Part shown: positions 1 through 11,019 of the stretch, in pieces
How the letters are laid out: each line of letters starts with the position of its first letter
Position numbering within the stretch: the first letter of the stretch is position 1
From: Humulus lupulus
Lineage: Eukaryota > Streptophyta > Magnoliopsida > Rosales > Cannabaceae
DNA length: 64,000 nucleotides
Assembly: GCF_963169125.1 (NCBI RefSeq)
Contig: NC_084797.1
Location: 103,317,868-103,381,867 of the forward strand
Direction: 5' to 3'
Notes under the pieces: generated by a model
What the model was told of the DNA's origin: nothing
Seen by the model: only the letters and a program-made list of their open reading frames with translations
The model's database searches: none
Program-made: the position numbers and the translations under genes

Positions 1-2015
1 ATGCCTTCTTTCCACATCCTCAAAATGGGTCATTGATTCTGGTGCCACAGATCATATGACAGGTAATTTCAGTCTCTTTTCCACTTTTCAGTCTCATAGT
101 CCCAGTTCTACTGTAACCTTAGCTGATGGATCACCATCTTCTGTTCTTGGATCTGGCACTGTTGCTCCCACACCTTTGCTCACTTTTTCATCAGTCTTAC
201 ATTTACCTAATTTGTCCTTTAATTTGCTTTCTGTTAGTCAAATCACTCGTAATCTAAACTGTTCAATCTCATTCTTTCCCGATCATTGTTTGTTTCAGGA
301 TCTTATGACGAAGAAGATTATTGGTAAAGGACATGAATCTGGCGGCCTGTATGTTCTTGATCCACTTCCACCAGCCTCTATTGCTTGTCTGAGTGTTGCT
401 TCCGCTTTTGAGGCTCATTTTCGTTTGGGCCATCCATCCCTTCCTCTGCTCAAGAAACTTTGTCCCTAGTATAGTAAGGTGTCTTCATTAGATTGTGAGT
501 CATGTCAGTTTGCCAAACATCATCGTGTTAGTTTGAGTCCTCGAGTCAATAAACGTGCTAGTGTTCCTTTTGAGTTAGTTCATTCTGATGTTTGGGGTCC
601 TTCTCCTATTTTGTCTCAACCTGGATTCAGGTATTTTGTTACTTTTGTGGATGATTATTCTCATGTAACTTGGTTATATTTAATGAAAAATCGTTCTGAG
701 TTGTTTTCTATATTTTGTGCTTTTTGTGCTAAGATTCAAAATCAATTTAATGTGTATGTTCGTACTTTTCGAAGTGATAATGCCAAAGAGTACACATCTG
801 CTCAATTTCAATCTTACATGACCTCTAATGGCATGCTTCTTGAAACTTCTTGTGTTGATACTGCACCTTCAAAATGGTGTAGCAGAACGTAAAAACAGAC
901 ATCTTCTTGAAACTGCACGTGCCCTCTTGTTTCAAATGAAAGTTCCTAAACCTTTTTGGGCCAATGCAGTTTCCACATCATGCTTTCTTATTAATCGCAT
1001 GCCATCCTCTGTACTTAATGGTGAGATCCCATTTAAAATTCTTTTTCTTGGTAAGTCATTGTTTCCAGTTGCTCCTCGGGTATTTGGCAGTGTTTGTTTT
1101 GCTCGTGATGTCCGACCACATGTCACCAAATTAGACCCTAAGTCATTAAAGTGTGTCTTTCTTGGTTATTCTCCTCTTCAGAAAGGGTATAGGTGTTATT
1201 TTCCTGATCTCAACAAATATCTTGTTTCTATTGATGTTACTTTTGTGGAAAATACACCTTATTTTTCATCTTCACCTACTCCTACTCGTCAGGGGGAGGA
1301 TGATGATTTGTTGGTATATTCTGTCACATCCTCTGCACCTGATACATGTTCTGACGAGTCTCTTGTTCCTTCACCTGCCTCAGCCATAGCTCCCGCAATG
1401 CCTACACCTCCACCACCTCCACCACCTCCACCACTTCCTAAGCCTCCTATAGTGTACACCAGGCGTCCACCTCCTCCACCTCCCATTTCATGTCCTGCAC
1501 CTGCATCTTCATCATCAGATCTGGAACTCAAAGATGACCTTCCCATTGCACTACGTAAAGGTAAACGCCAATGTACATACCTTATTTCTTCCTTTGTTTC
1601 TTATAATCATCTCTCCTCTTCTTCTTGCTCTTTTATTGCTTCTCTTGATTCTATCACTATTCCTAAAACTGTTCGTGAAGCAATGTCTCATTTTGGCTGG
1701 CTTGCTGCAATGATAGAAGAGATGAATGCTGTAGTTGCAAATGGTACTTGGGACTTGGTTAATTTGCCTTCAAGAAAATGGGCCATAGGGTGCAAATGGG
1801 TGTTTACGGTTAAAGTCAATCCGGATGGAACAATTGCTCGCTTAAAGGCCCGTCTTGTTGCCAAGGGTTATGCTCAAACTTATGGAGTGGACTATTGTGA
1901 TACTTTTTCTCCTGTTGCTAAACTCACATCTATTCGACTGTTCATTTCCATGGCAGCTACTCATCATTGGCCTTTGCATCAGCTTGATATTAAAAATGCT
2001 TTTCTTCATGGAGAT
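1..2015 (+). pseudogene. Copia gag-pol, protease to early reverse transcriptase (broken)
   Basis: The protease motif DSGATDHMT is at about 37-63. A GAG-pre-integrase zinc finger follows, with its His pair near 420-430 and CESC near 500. The integrase core has the first Asp in HSDVWGPS (~580), the second in RSDNAKEYT (~775) and the Glu in NGVAERKN (~885). A proline-rich linker is encoded at about 1400-1500. RT begins around 1780 and reaches LDIKNAFLHG at 2008. Two lesions are visible: an in-frame TAG at 467-469, just after the zinc-finger histidines, and a one-base insertion near 870, just before the integrase Glu motif, which moves the frame. The protein cannot be made in full. Everything before the protease lies off-window. 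Confidence 0.92.
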
Positions 2016-4158
2016 TGTAACGACCCAATTTCGCTAATAAGGCATAAGGGCCTTGATTAGCGTGCCAGGAGGGCATGATGGGATTTATGTGTGATTTTTA
2101 TGAATTAAATGCATGGTTATGATTTAAAGCATGTTATATGACTATTTGTTTATCTGAGATGCATGACTATGTATATTAGTATGCATGTAGGCCCGGATCG
2201 TGTTAGAAGGACATAATTGTAATTTGGCCATGTTGGGCATAACTGTATTGATATGTGATGATTGTTGAGACCACAGTGGTATGTGGGCGTATCTGTGATT
2301 TGTGACTCGAGGCGATCCCAGTGAGCAGGCTAGCGGAAAGTCATGACGGGAATTTATACCCGGCTCGAGGCGAACCTGGGGGTATAAGCAAGAATTTAGA
2401 GAATAGATTGAGATTAATTTTGATGATGGGGAATATTTATTTGGTGGTTTATCAGGTGTTGGAAAGCAACGGGAAAATATTAGAGACACTTGAGGATTAG
2501 CGGGAATTGGGTAAAATGACTAAAATGGCCCTACTTGGATAAAAGGGTTTAGAATTTATGGGGAGGGCATTTTGGTCATTTGGCTTTTTGGAGATAGATT
2601 AAATAAGGCTTTACACTTAGTGGGATTTATAGAGAAGTGTTGGCTGTCGAGAGAAAGAAAGAAAAGAAAGAAAAAGGAAAGAAAGAAAAGAGAGAAAAAT
2701 AGAGGGTTTTCCTAATGGGGCGGTTTGTGCATTCTTGCACCATTCCTCTACATTTTTCTTGGGGCAAAGCTCGGTGGAGAGCAATGATAGGCTGAGCATC
2801 ATGGATCTTGGGTTAGACTTGAAGATTTGGCAAGAGCACATCAACTTTTGAGGTAAGTTTTAGAGATTTCAGTTTTAAGGGTTTTGATGGTTTGAGCTGT
2901 GTTTTGAGCTGAGTTGATGGGAATTTTAGGCAATTTCTGGGCAAGCTTTGATGATGAACAAGCTAAGGAGGTCTAGGGTTGAATCAAGGTCAAAATTTGC
3001 ATCAATGGTAAGAATTCTAAGCCTTTAACTTTGTTGTTGATTGAATTTCTGGGTTTAGGGTTGTTCATGGTGAATTTTTGGGATTTTGATGAGGGATTTT
3101 GACCTAGGGTTCGGGGCTCGATTCCGCCACTTTTTTTTGGGGATTTAGGACTTCCCGGGGGCTCGGGATTGGTCCCGAGGCTAGGTATTCGGACTTGGGG
3201 TTCGGTGTTGACTTTGACCTATGTTTGTGCCTAGGTGTGCGCTAAGGCTCGAGTGGGATCGTGCTCAAGGAGTCAGGTGATCTAAGCTATTGAAGGGAAA
3301 GGTAAGAAAACTATAACACCCGTAGGATAGGGCGTGGGCCCATAGTGTGATTGCGGGGCACGGCCCTATATTGCATGATGAGATGATTGCCGGGCACGGC
3401 CCTATATTGCATTACATGTTAGGGTGCAGATTTAATTGAATTGATATTTGTTTGAATGTTGTTTGATTTATGCTATATATGATTATAGTGAAATGAACGG
3501 CTATGGCCGAGGGCGGCAAGGCCAAGAACGGCAGCTGGGCCGGAAGTAACACTTAGCACATGGGATGCTTATAGTCAGGGTAGGACCCAGAGGATATATG
3601 TGTGATCCTTACGGTGAGGACCGAGACCCCAGGCTGTGGTAAGGGTTCTGGGGCGGCATGGCCGTGTTTGCTTAGTCTAATGATTGACTTGTTTATCTGT
3701 GAACTATCTAATATGATTAACTGTATATTTTGCATATGTTATGAACTGCTTGAGTTTTCTTGCTGGGCTTCGGCTCACGGGTGCTCCGTGTTGCAGGTAA
3801 GGGCAAAGACTGAGTCAACCAACCATGAGTACGGAGAGCGTGAAGCGACGCGTACATGTTTGGCCTGCCCGACTGCTTTGGTTGGGGGTTTATTCGAAAA
3901 TGGCTGTAATAATCTATGATTTTTATAACTGATCAATTGTAAACTTATTTTAAGATGTAAATAGTTTTCAAACCTTATTTTGGGATCCCAAATGTTTAAT
4001 ACTAGAAGTTTTATTGAAACAACGCATTTTTCTAAGATTACAGCCTTAACTTTTAATTAGTCACACTTTTGTTTCAAAACCTCAGTTAGCGAGTTCATTG
4101 CACACTGTTTTGTCTTAAAACTCACTTAGTAACGGCTCTAAGGAAGTAGGGCATTGCA
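2016..4158 (+). repeat. 5' LTR of the LARD-like element (2,143 bp)
   Basis: It starts TGTAACGACCC and ends GGGCATTGCA, directly followed by the primer-binding site. It matches 8578-11019 almost base for base but lacks 299 bp present there (9631-9929). A purine-rich (GAAA)n-type tract lies at about 2648-2700. A splice-donor-like CAG|GTAAGG lies at 3794-3802. The 75- to 115-codon frames found inside it on either strand recur in the other LTR, carry no known domain and are not called as genes. Confidence 0.93.
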
Positions 4159-4161
4159 ACT

Positions 4162-4173
4162 TGGTATCAGAGC
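4162..4173 (+). other. Primer-binding site, initiator tRNA-Met type
   Basis: TGGTATCAGAGC lies three bases after the end of the 5' LTR. It is the standard primer site complementary to the 3' end of plant initiator tRNA-Met, used by Tekay-type chromoviruses and many Copia elements. Confidence 0.93.
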
Positions 4174-7100
4174 GAGCCAAGGTTTATTGGTTCTGGAGAT
4201 CGACCGAACATGTACGCTCGCTGTCAGTGACAAGCTCGACTCAGGGTTGGTTGGTATGATTGATTAACATGTCTGAATGTATGTTTGAATGCCCTGTTTG
4301 CTTGCTTATCTATATGGAGCATGAGTAATGAGTTGACATATGCAGGAGATACTGTTGGGCTGGGCCCTTGACTATTGCATGTTGAGATTAATGCGTGCTG
4401 AATAACATTATTATGCATGTGGATGGCTATTGGCATAATGGTTCGCATATTGAGTGTGTGTGGTTAGTTTTATGAATGAAATTCATATGTTATATCTGTT
4501 TATTGGCTTGTATGAAGCATGATGAGTATGGATATACTTAGTGGTGATAAAATTTGGTAGCTAAATGTATGACATTGTGGATTTGACCTAGTATATGCTT
4601 GTGTGTGCATTATACCTGTGGATATGTGGATCTAGTTGTGGGTTGGTTCAGGGTATGAACTCAGAGTTCAGGAGATTGGTCAGTTTTAGCAGATGAACTC
4701 GAGTTGTTGGTTCCTAGAAGGGTTTGTGGACCTGATATTTGGTTAAAAGGGGGGATTCTAGATATAAGTTGGAGTTGAGATCTCCAGTTATCCCTGCAAG
4801 CAGCATCAAAGGGTCACTAGTGTGTGAGTGAGCTGTGGAGTTTGTTAGTTGAGATGGGATAGATGAACAGCGGATTTCTCTGGGGAAATGGCTGATTTAG
4901 ATGTTTTAATAGTAAGGTTACCGGGGTTGGTTTACTGTGAGGTATGGATAGAAAAGGGTATTAAATGAAAGGCTTAAAGGGTGTTATCCTCGGGTTTTGA
5001 GGAGAGTTCGGACTGACAAGGAAATTATCAATAGACGGGCAGAGTTAATTCCACCCTTGGTTAAGAGGATGAGAGATCCTGATTAGAGGGTTTTGTTAAA
5101 TGTTGAGGCAGGGAGATGCCTGGAAATGGTACTCGGGCTGAGGTACTAGCTTAATGGGTTGGGAAGGACCTAGATGATGAATGGTTAGAAGAGATTTTAA
5201 AGACATGATTTGAACCGTGGAGACTGGTGGGCTTATAAGTTTGGTTTGGACTGTTGGGGGATAACAACAGTGTAAATCAATGGGTTTGGTGAATTGGATA
5301 ATTCATTTCGGGAATTTTTACTGGCAGATGTATCCGGAATTGATGGCGACCCATTTAAGGATATGAGATCTGGAATAGTCTAAGGCATTTGGGCCTCCCT
5401 GAGGTAAGAGTTTACCGTCTGCATGTGGATGGCGGAGAGGGCCATGTTGTTCGAGGAACTGATGGTTGATGTATAGAGCATGAGTGCTAGAGCCGCAAGG
5501 GCAGTGCTCCCTTTGATGGAGTTAGTAAAGATAGATTCGTGATAATCAAGTTAAAAGAACCCCGGATAGTGCTGTGGCTTCTGGTTTTGCCAAGAAAGGG
5601 GAAAAGTCTGATTGATAAGATGGTGCTTTTGTTGATAGGACGCAGCGAGGTCGGATTCTCGATCTTTGAGGTAGAAGGACCCCAGACAGTGCTTGGGCAC
5701 CTAATTTGAGATTGGAAAGAAGCCTGATTGAAAAGGTAGTTATCGAGATGGCGACAGGAACCAGGGAGGTTATCTGGTATGCATGAGGGAAAGGATGCCA
5801 CCTGAGAGGAGGTCAGGTGAGGGCATGACTTCTACATGAAATGACTCGATATGTTAGGATGAATTTCCCATGGTGAGGGAACGGGGAACTGGAATGCATC
5901 GATACATTCAAAGTTCGAGGCTGAGTCCTCAAGGATGAGTATTTAACTGAATGGTTTATGCTTTGGTCATGTAGCGAACTGAAAGAACTCGGGGTTGTGA
6001 ATGCTCCGAGAGGGTGATGGACATAGAGAGGTTGCCTCAAAGGTGCCATTTGAGAGGCTGAGGACAGTAATACCTATTGAGAAGAAATTTGAAACTCTGG
6101 CAGATGGATTGTTGAGGATTTCATCTGGAGTACGTAAAGGAGACAGAGCTGACCAGTGGGAAAGTTATGTGGGTATGTAAAGAAAGATTTAGGGAATACT
6201 TCAAGGTCAGGCTACAGATAGGATTGGTATAAAGCATGTTGTAAAAGGTGGTGTTGGCTGACAGAAAGTCTGTTGAGGCAATCGAAGGATTTTGACCCTG
6301 GTGTAGCCAGTGTGTTATACTGCAGGGATCGTTAGCATCGTGGAGTTAGAACGAAAAGTACAATGTTGGATACAAGAAAGGACGATGTCTCCAAGAGTTG
6401 ATCTATGACCTGGTTATTACCAGTTGGAAACCAAGGATGGAGACATTTCGTGAATTGTCTAGTTTGCACCGGGTAGGGTGTGAGGAGTTGGTAACAAAGA
6501 TTCTGGAATGGTTCAAGCTACAGCAGGACAGGTAAGTTCTTTAGGCAGAGAATGCATGAACGGTATGGACAAGTCCCCTTCAAGCTCACGAGCAGTGCGT
6601 GTGGATTACTCCCAGATGGAAATGGTGAGCAAATGACTATGCGGAAGACGTTTGTACCCAGAAGGCGGAGTCTCAGGTAAGGTTCTACGGAGTGTTAGTT
6701 TGGTTGTCGTCAGGAGTACTCAGATTAGAGCTACAAGAAGAAAGGACAGGTAAGAGAAGAATTGATCTGAAGCCACAAAGAAGCTAATGATGAATATCTG
6801 AAGAATTGAAGGCATAACAAGACTGGTAAGCGCGTCATCTATTGCACAAGCACCTCCGGAGACAACTACATCAGAGATGAGGAGAACAGTAAACTCGAGG
6901 TTAGACGGACTGAGTGGTGTCAAATCAGAAAGAAATTCAGAAGACAAGGTAAGATTGTTTAGTATCTGGTAATGCTGGAATATGCGTATGTTGTGGGCTA
7001 AGTAAAGAGTGATTGCATAAAGGACTTGATCTATGGTAGGGTTATGAAAATGTGGGAGTGCATCACGATTTGGGCACGCCCAGGAATAATTGACGCGAGG

Positions 7101-8563
7101 ATGGATTGAATCATGGTTGATACACTTAGAACGTTAAGTCGACTGTTATGCATGGCATAAGGTACTTAAGTCTTGGGTATTAGTAAGAAAGGTTAACGTT
7201 GAGACCCAGATGCGGTGAAAAGTAACAGACAGATGATCAGTGTTTGAAATCCTCGATTGAAAGAGGGGAGATGTAATTGGAGGCGGAACTCCTAACTGTG
7301 AGGTGTGTGTCAGTCAGGGGATAACGCCATAGACTGTAATAGAGTGGACAAGGCAACGACTGAGATTGGCGTAACGCTAGTAGGTATGATTAGCTGGTGA
7401 GTGTCACTGAGCTATGGAATCCGAAGTGTCGGCTTTGGTTGAAGCAAGGACCCTGCTAAGGTGGTACAAGTTAGGATACCAGGAATGGATGAAGGATCCA
7501 ATTAGATTCGGTTTATGAATGAGAATTCTGAATGGACATCATTCCACCTCCTAGGGTACGTCGTACCAGGAAGGTCGAGTGGGTGACGGAATCTAGTGTT
7601 TTCCTTTGGACCCTGAGGGGTTAGGTGATGTGGTAGTGTATCATGGGAATAGACCACTTTAGACCTTGAGTAAATTGTTTGGACATGAAAAGTTTTAACT
7701 CAGTTGAGGGAGTTAATGTTGTTGGGTCAAGTGAACTGGTTTCAGGATAGAACGTCGATGATACTGAATTGAGGCCCTATAGTATTTTAAATTGTTGGAA
7801 TGGATTTAAAGAACGAAAAGAACAGAGTGGGAACCTAGAACTATCAGTTGATTGCAAGTGGAGTGGTAGTCTGAAAGGTTATCGGATATCTTAAAGAATT
7901 GAGCGCTGAGTGGGCGAATACTTGAGGTATTAAGGGAAGTGTAATCCCTGGTAAGTTAGTTGTGGTGGCAGTTGCTGGTGTCTTGTTAATGTAACGCGAC
8001 ATAGGGCTTGATAAGGGGTGAAGGATAGTGAATACTACAGTTTGGCTTTAGTTCAGAGAGAAAGCCAAGGAGGTCGTTGAAACTTCTTAAGGCAGGAGTG
8101 TCTGCCTATTTGAAAGAATAAAGAGCTGGTAAATTGCTAAGTTATGAGGAAATAAAGTTCCGGGAAGAAAGAGCTGCGTCTCTGCGTATAACAGACGAGG
8201 ATCTGTAAGGTGTTCAGAGAAAGAAGGGAGAGTTCTGGCTCTTAATTCAACATAAAATTATGAAGTTGTACTAAGGGTTAGGCCAGCGGGGCCTACAAGT
8301 TGATCCCACCTAGTAAAGGTGATGACTTTAGAGTATCTCTGGAATCAGGAATAAGATAATGAATTGGTCATCGTAATCTAGGAAGACCCTGAGGTTTCAG
8401 CAGGGTTGCAGTGTATTAGACGAAATCTTGAGGGGCAAGATTGTTACTCTTGTGAGAGTGTTGTTGAAAAGTAAAGCAAAGGCGGTGGACCTTGGGATTC
8501 AGGGTCAGAGTTGCGGGTTTACTGACTGATGTGTTTGATAAATTTCGAGGACGAAATTTTTAT
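4174..8563 (+). other. Non-coding interior of the LARD-like element
   Basis: About 4.4 kb between primer site and polypurine tract. All six frames are closed at short intervals. No YxDD, DTG/DSG, CCHC or integrase motif can be found. A degenerate direct duplication of roughly 110 bp is visible around 5560-5620 and 5660-5760, both copies built around an ACCCC-GA-AGTGCT core followed by GATTGA-AA. The interior may be a strongly mutated pol or captured sequence; I cannot tell which. Confidence 0.7.
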
Positions 8564-8576
8564 GAGGAGGGGATAG
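8564..8576 (+). other. Polypurine tract
   Basis: GAGGAGGGGATAG lies just upstream of the 3' LTR. The same GGAGGGGATA core precedes the 3' LTRs of the minus-strand elements at 16498 and 28371, tying this non-coding element to those coding Tekay-like families. Confidence 0.88.
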
Positions 8577-8577
8577 T

Positions 8578-11019
8578 TGTAACGACCCAATTTCGCTAAT
8601 AAGGCTTAAGGGCCTTGATTAGCGTGCCGGGAGGGCATGATGGGATTTATGTGTGATTTTTATGAATTAAATGCATGGTTATGATTTAAAGCATGTTATA
8701 TGACTATTTGTTTATCTGAGATGCATGACTATGTATATTAGTATGCATGTAGGCCCGGATCGTGTTAGAAGGACATAATTGTAATTTGGCCATGTTGGGC
8801 ATAACTGTATTGATATGTGATGATTGTTGAGACCACAGTGGTATGTGGGCATATCTGTGATTTGTGACTCGAAGCGATCCCAGTGAGCAGGCTAGCGGAA
8901 AGTCATGACGGGAATTTATACCCGGCTCGAGGCGAGCCTGGGGGTATAAGCAGGAATTTAGAGAATAGATTGAGATTAATTTTGATGATGGGGAATATTT
9001 ATTTGGTGGTTTATCAGGTGTTGGAAAGCAACGGGAAAATATTAGAGACACTTGAGGATTAGCGGGAATTGGGTAAAATGACTAAAATGGCCCTACTTGG
9101 ATAAAAGGGTTTAGAATTTATGGGGAGGGCATTTTGGTCATTTGGCTTTTTGGAGATAGATTAAATAAGGCTTTACACTTAGTGGGATTTATAGAGAAGT
9201 GTTGACTGTGGAGAGAAAGAAAGAAAAGAAAGAAAAAGGAAAGAAAGAAAAGAGAGAAAAACAGAGGGTTTTCCTAATGGGGCGGTTTGTGCATTCTTGC
9301 ACCATTCCTCTCCATTTTTCTTGGGGCAAAGCTCGGTGGAGAGCCATGATAGGCTAAGCATCATGGATCTTGGGTTAGACTTGAAGATTTGACAAGAGAA
9401 CATCAACTTTTGAGGTAAGTTTTAGAGATTTCAGTTTTAAGGGTTTTGATGGTTTGAGCTGTGTTTTGAGCTGAGTTGATGGGAATTTTAGGGAATTTCT
9501 GGGCAAGCTTTGATGATGAACAAGCTAAGGAGGTCTCGGGTTGAATCAAGGTCGAAATTTGCATCAATGGTAAGAATTCTAAGCCTTTAACTTTGTTGTT
9601 GATTGAATTTCTGGGTTTAGGGTTGTTCATGGTGAATTTTGAGATTTGGGTTGAATGTGCTTGGGTTTTGAGTTCTTGGGATGCTTGGGATGAGTGTGAG
9701 GTGTTTATAAGCTTGATTTTGGGTTTGGAAAAGGTTTGGACAAGTTTGGGGTTGAATTGGTTGAGGGAAATCACAAGATGCGATTTTCGGGTTCTGCTGG
9801 GCTGCAACTAGCGCTACAGCGCTAGTCAGTGGGCGCTGTAGCACTAGCCCCTGTTCTGGGGGGGGTGTGTTCTGCTTGTGGCGCTACAGCGCCCTCTTTA
9901 GAGCGCTGTAGCGCTGCACTGTTCACAGAGGTGAATTTTTGGGTTTTTGATGAGGGATTTTGACCTAGGGTTCGGGGCTCGATTCCGCCACTTTATTTTG
10001 GGGATTTAGGACTTCCCGGGGGCTCGAGATTGGTCCCGAGGCTAGGTATTCGGACTTGGGGTTCGGTGTTGACTTTGACCTATGTTTGTGCCTAGGTGTG
10101 CGCTAAGGCTCGAGTGGGATCGTGCTCAAGGAGTCAGGTGATCTGAGCTATTGAAGGGAAAGGTAAGAAAACTATAACACCCGTAGGATAGGGTGTGGGC
10201 CCATAGTGTGATTGCGGGGCACGGCCCTATATTGCATGATGAGATGATTGCCGGGCACGGCCTTATATTGCATTACATGTTAGGGTGCAGATTTAATTGA
10301 ATTGATATTTGTTTGAATGTTGTTTGATTTATGCTATATATGATTATAGTGAAATGAACGGCTATGGCCGAGGGCAGCAAGGCCAAGAACGGCAGCGGGG
10401 CCGGAAGTAACACTTAGCACATGGGATGCTTATAGTCAGGGTAGGACCCAGAGGATATATGTGACATCCTTACGGTGAGGACCGAGACCCCAGGCTGTGG
10501 TAAGGGTTCGGGGGCGGCATGGCCGTGTTTGCTTAGTCTAATGATTGACTTGTTTATCTGTGGACTATCTAATATGATTAACTGTATATTTTGCATATGT
10601 TATGAACTGCTTGAGTTTTCTTGCTGGGCTTCGGCTCACGGGTGCTCCGTGTTGCAGGTAAGGGCAAAGACTGAGTCAACCAACCATGAGTACGGAGAGC
10701 GTGAAGCGACGCGTACATGTTTGGCCTGCCCGACTGCTTTGGTTGGGGGTTTATTCGAAAATGGCTGTAATAATCTATGATTTTTATAACTGATCAATTG
10801 TAAACTTATTTTAAGATGTAAATAGTTTTCAAACCTTATTTTGGGATCCCAAATGTTTAATACTAGAAGTTTTATTGAAACAACGCATTTTTCTAAGATT
10901 ACAGCCTTAACTTTTAATTAGTCACACTTTTGTTTCAAAACCTCAGTTAGCGAGTTCATTGCACATTGTTTTGTCTTAAAACTCACTTAGTAACGTCTCT
11001 AAGGAAGTAGGGCGTTACA
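8578..11019 (+). repeat. 3' LTR of the LARD-like element (2,442 bp)
   Basis: It starts TGTAACGACCC and ends GGGCGTTACA next to the GAGAT duplication. It is the longer, probably ancestral LTR form. It keeps a 299-bp segment (9631-9929) missing from the 5' LTR, which contains two GCGC-rich hairpins (9808-9914). The splice-donor-like CAG|GTAAGG is at 10655-10663. Confidence 0.93.
9808..9914 (+). repeat. Paired GCGC-rich inverted repeats inside the LTR
   Basis: Hairpin 1: arms 9808-9822 and 9833-9847, 15 bp with one mismatch and a 10-nt loop. Hairpin 2: arms 9881-9892 and 9903-9914, GCGCTACAGCGC against its perfect complement, again with a 10-nt loop. All four arms share one core. Similar GCGCC/GGCGC-rich segments occur at the matching place in other LTRs of the window (about 15350-15390, 22280-22320 and 45525-45560). 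Confidence 0.85.

Larger units (their letters stand above)
2016..11019 (+). mobile_element. LARD-like non-autonomous Ty3/gypsy element (Tekay-type LTRs)
   Basis: This is a complete 9,004-bp insertion bounded by GAGAT target duplications (2011-2015, 11020-11024). It has two TG...CA LTRs (2016-4158 and 8578-11019), an initiator-tRNA-Met primer site at 4162-4173 and a polypurine tract at 8564-8576. The 4.4-kb interior has no open frame above about 115 codons on either strand and no recognisable gag, protease, RT or integrase. Only the final stretch before the polypurine tract (about 8540-8575) resembles the coding end typical of Tekay-type pol. The LTRs are close to identical apart from one 299-bp gap, so insertion is recent and the empty interior predates it. 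A Large Retrotransposon Derivative, mobilised by proteins of related elements, is the best reading. Confidence 0.85.

Noticed and set aside
4162..4173. tRNA genes at the TGGTATCAGAGC sites
   Set aside because: These match only the last bases of tRNA-Met in antisense and follow LTR ends. They are primer-binding sites.
9403..9844. 72- to 134-codon frames in the LARD-like 3' LTR
   Set aside because: Present only because the 299-bp segment is kept, low complexity, no domain, and on both strands at once.
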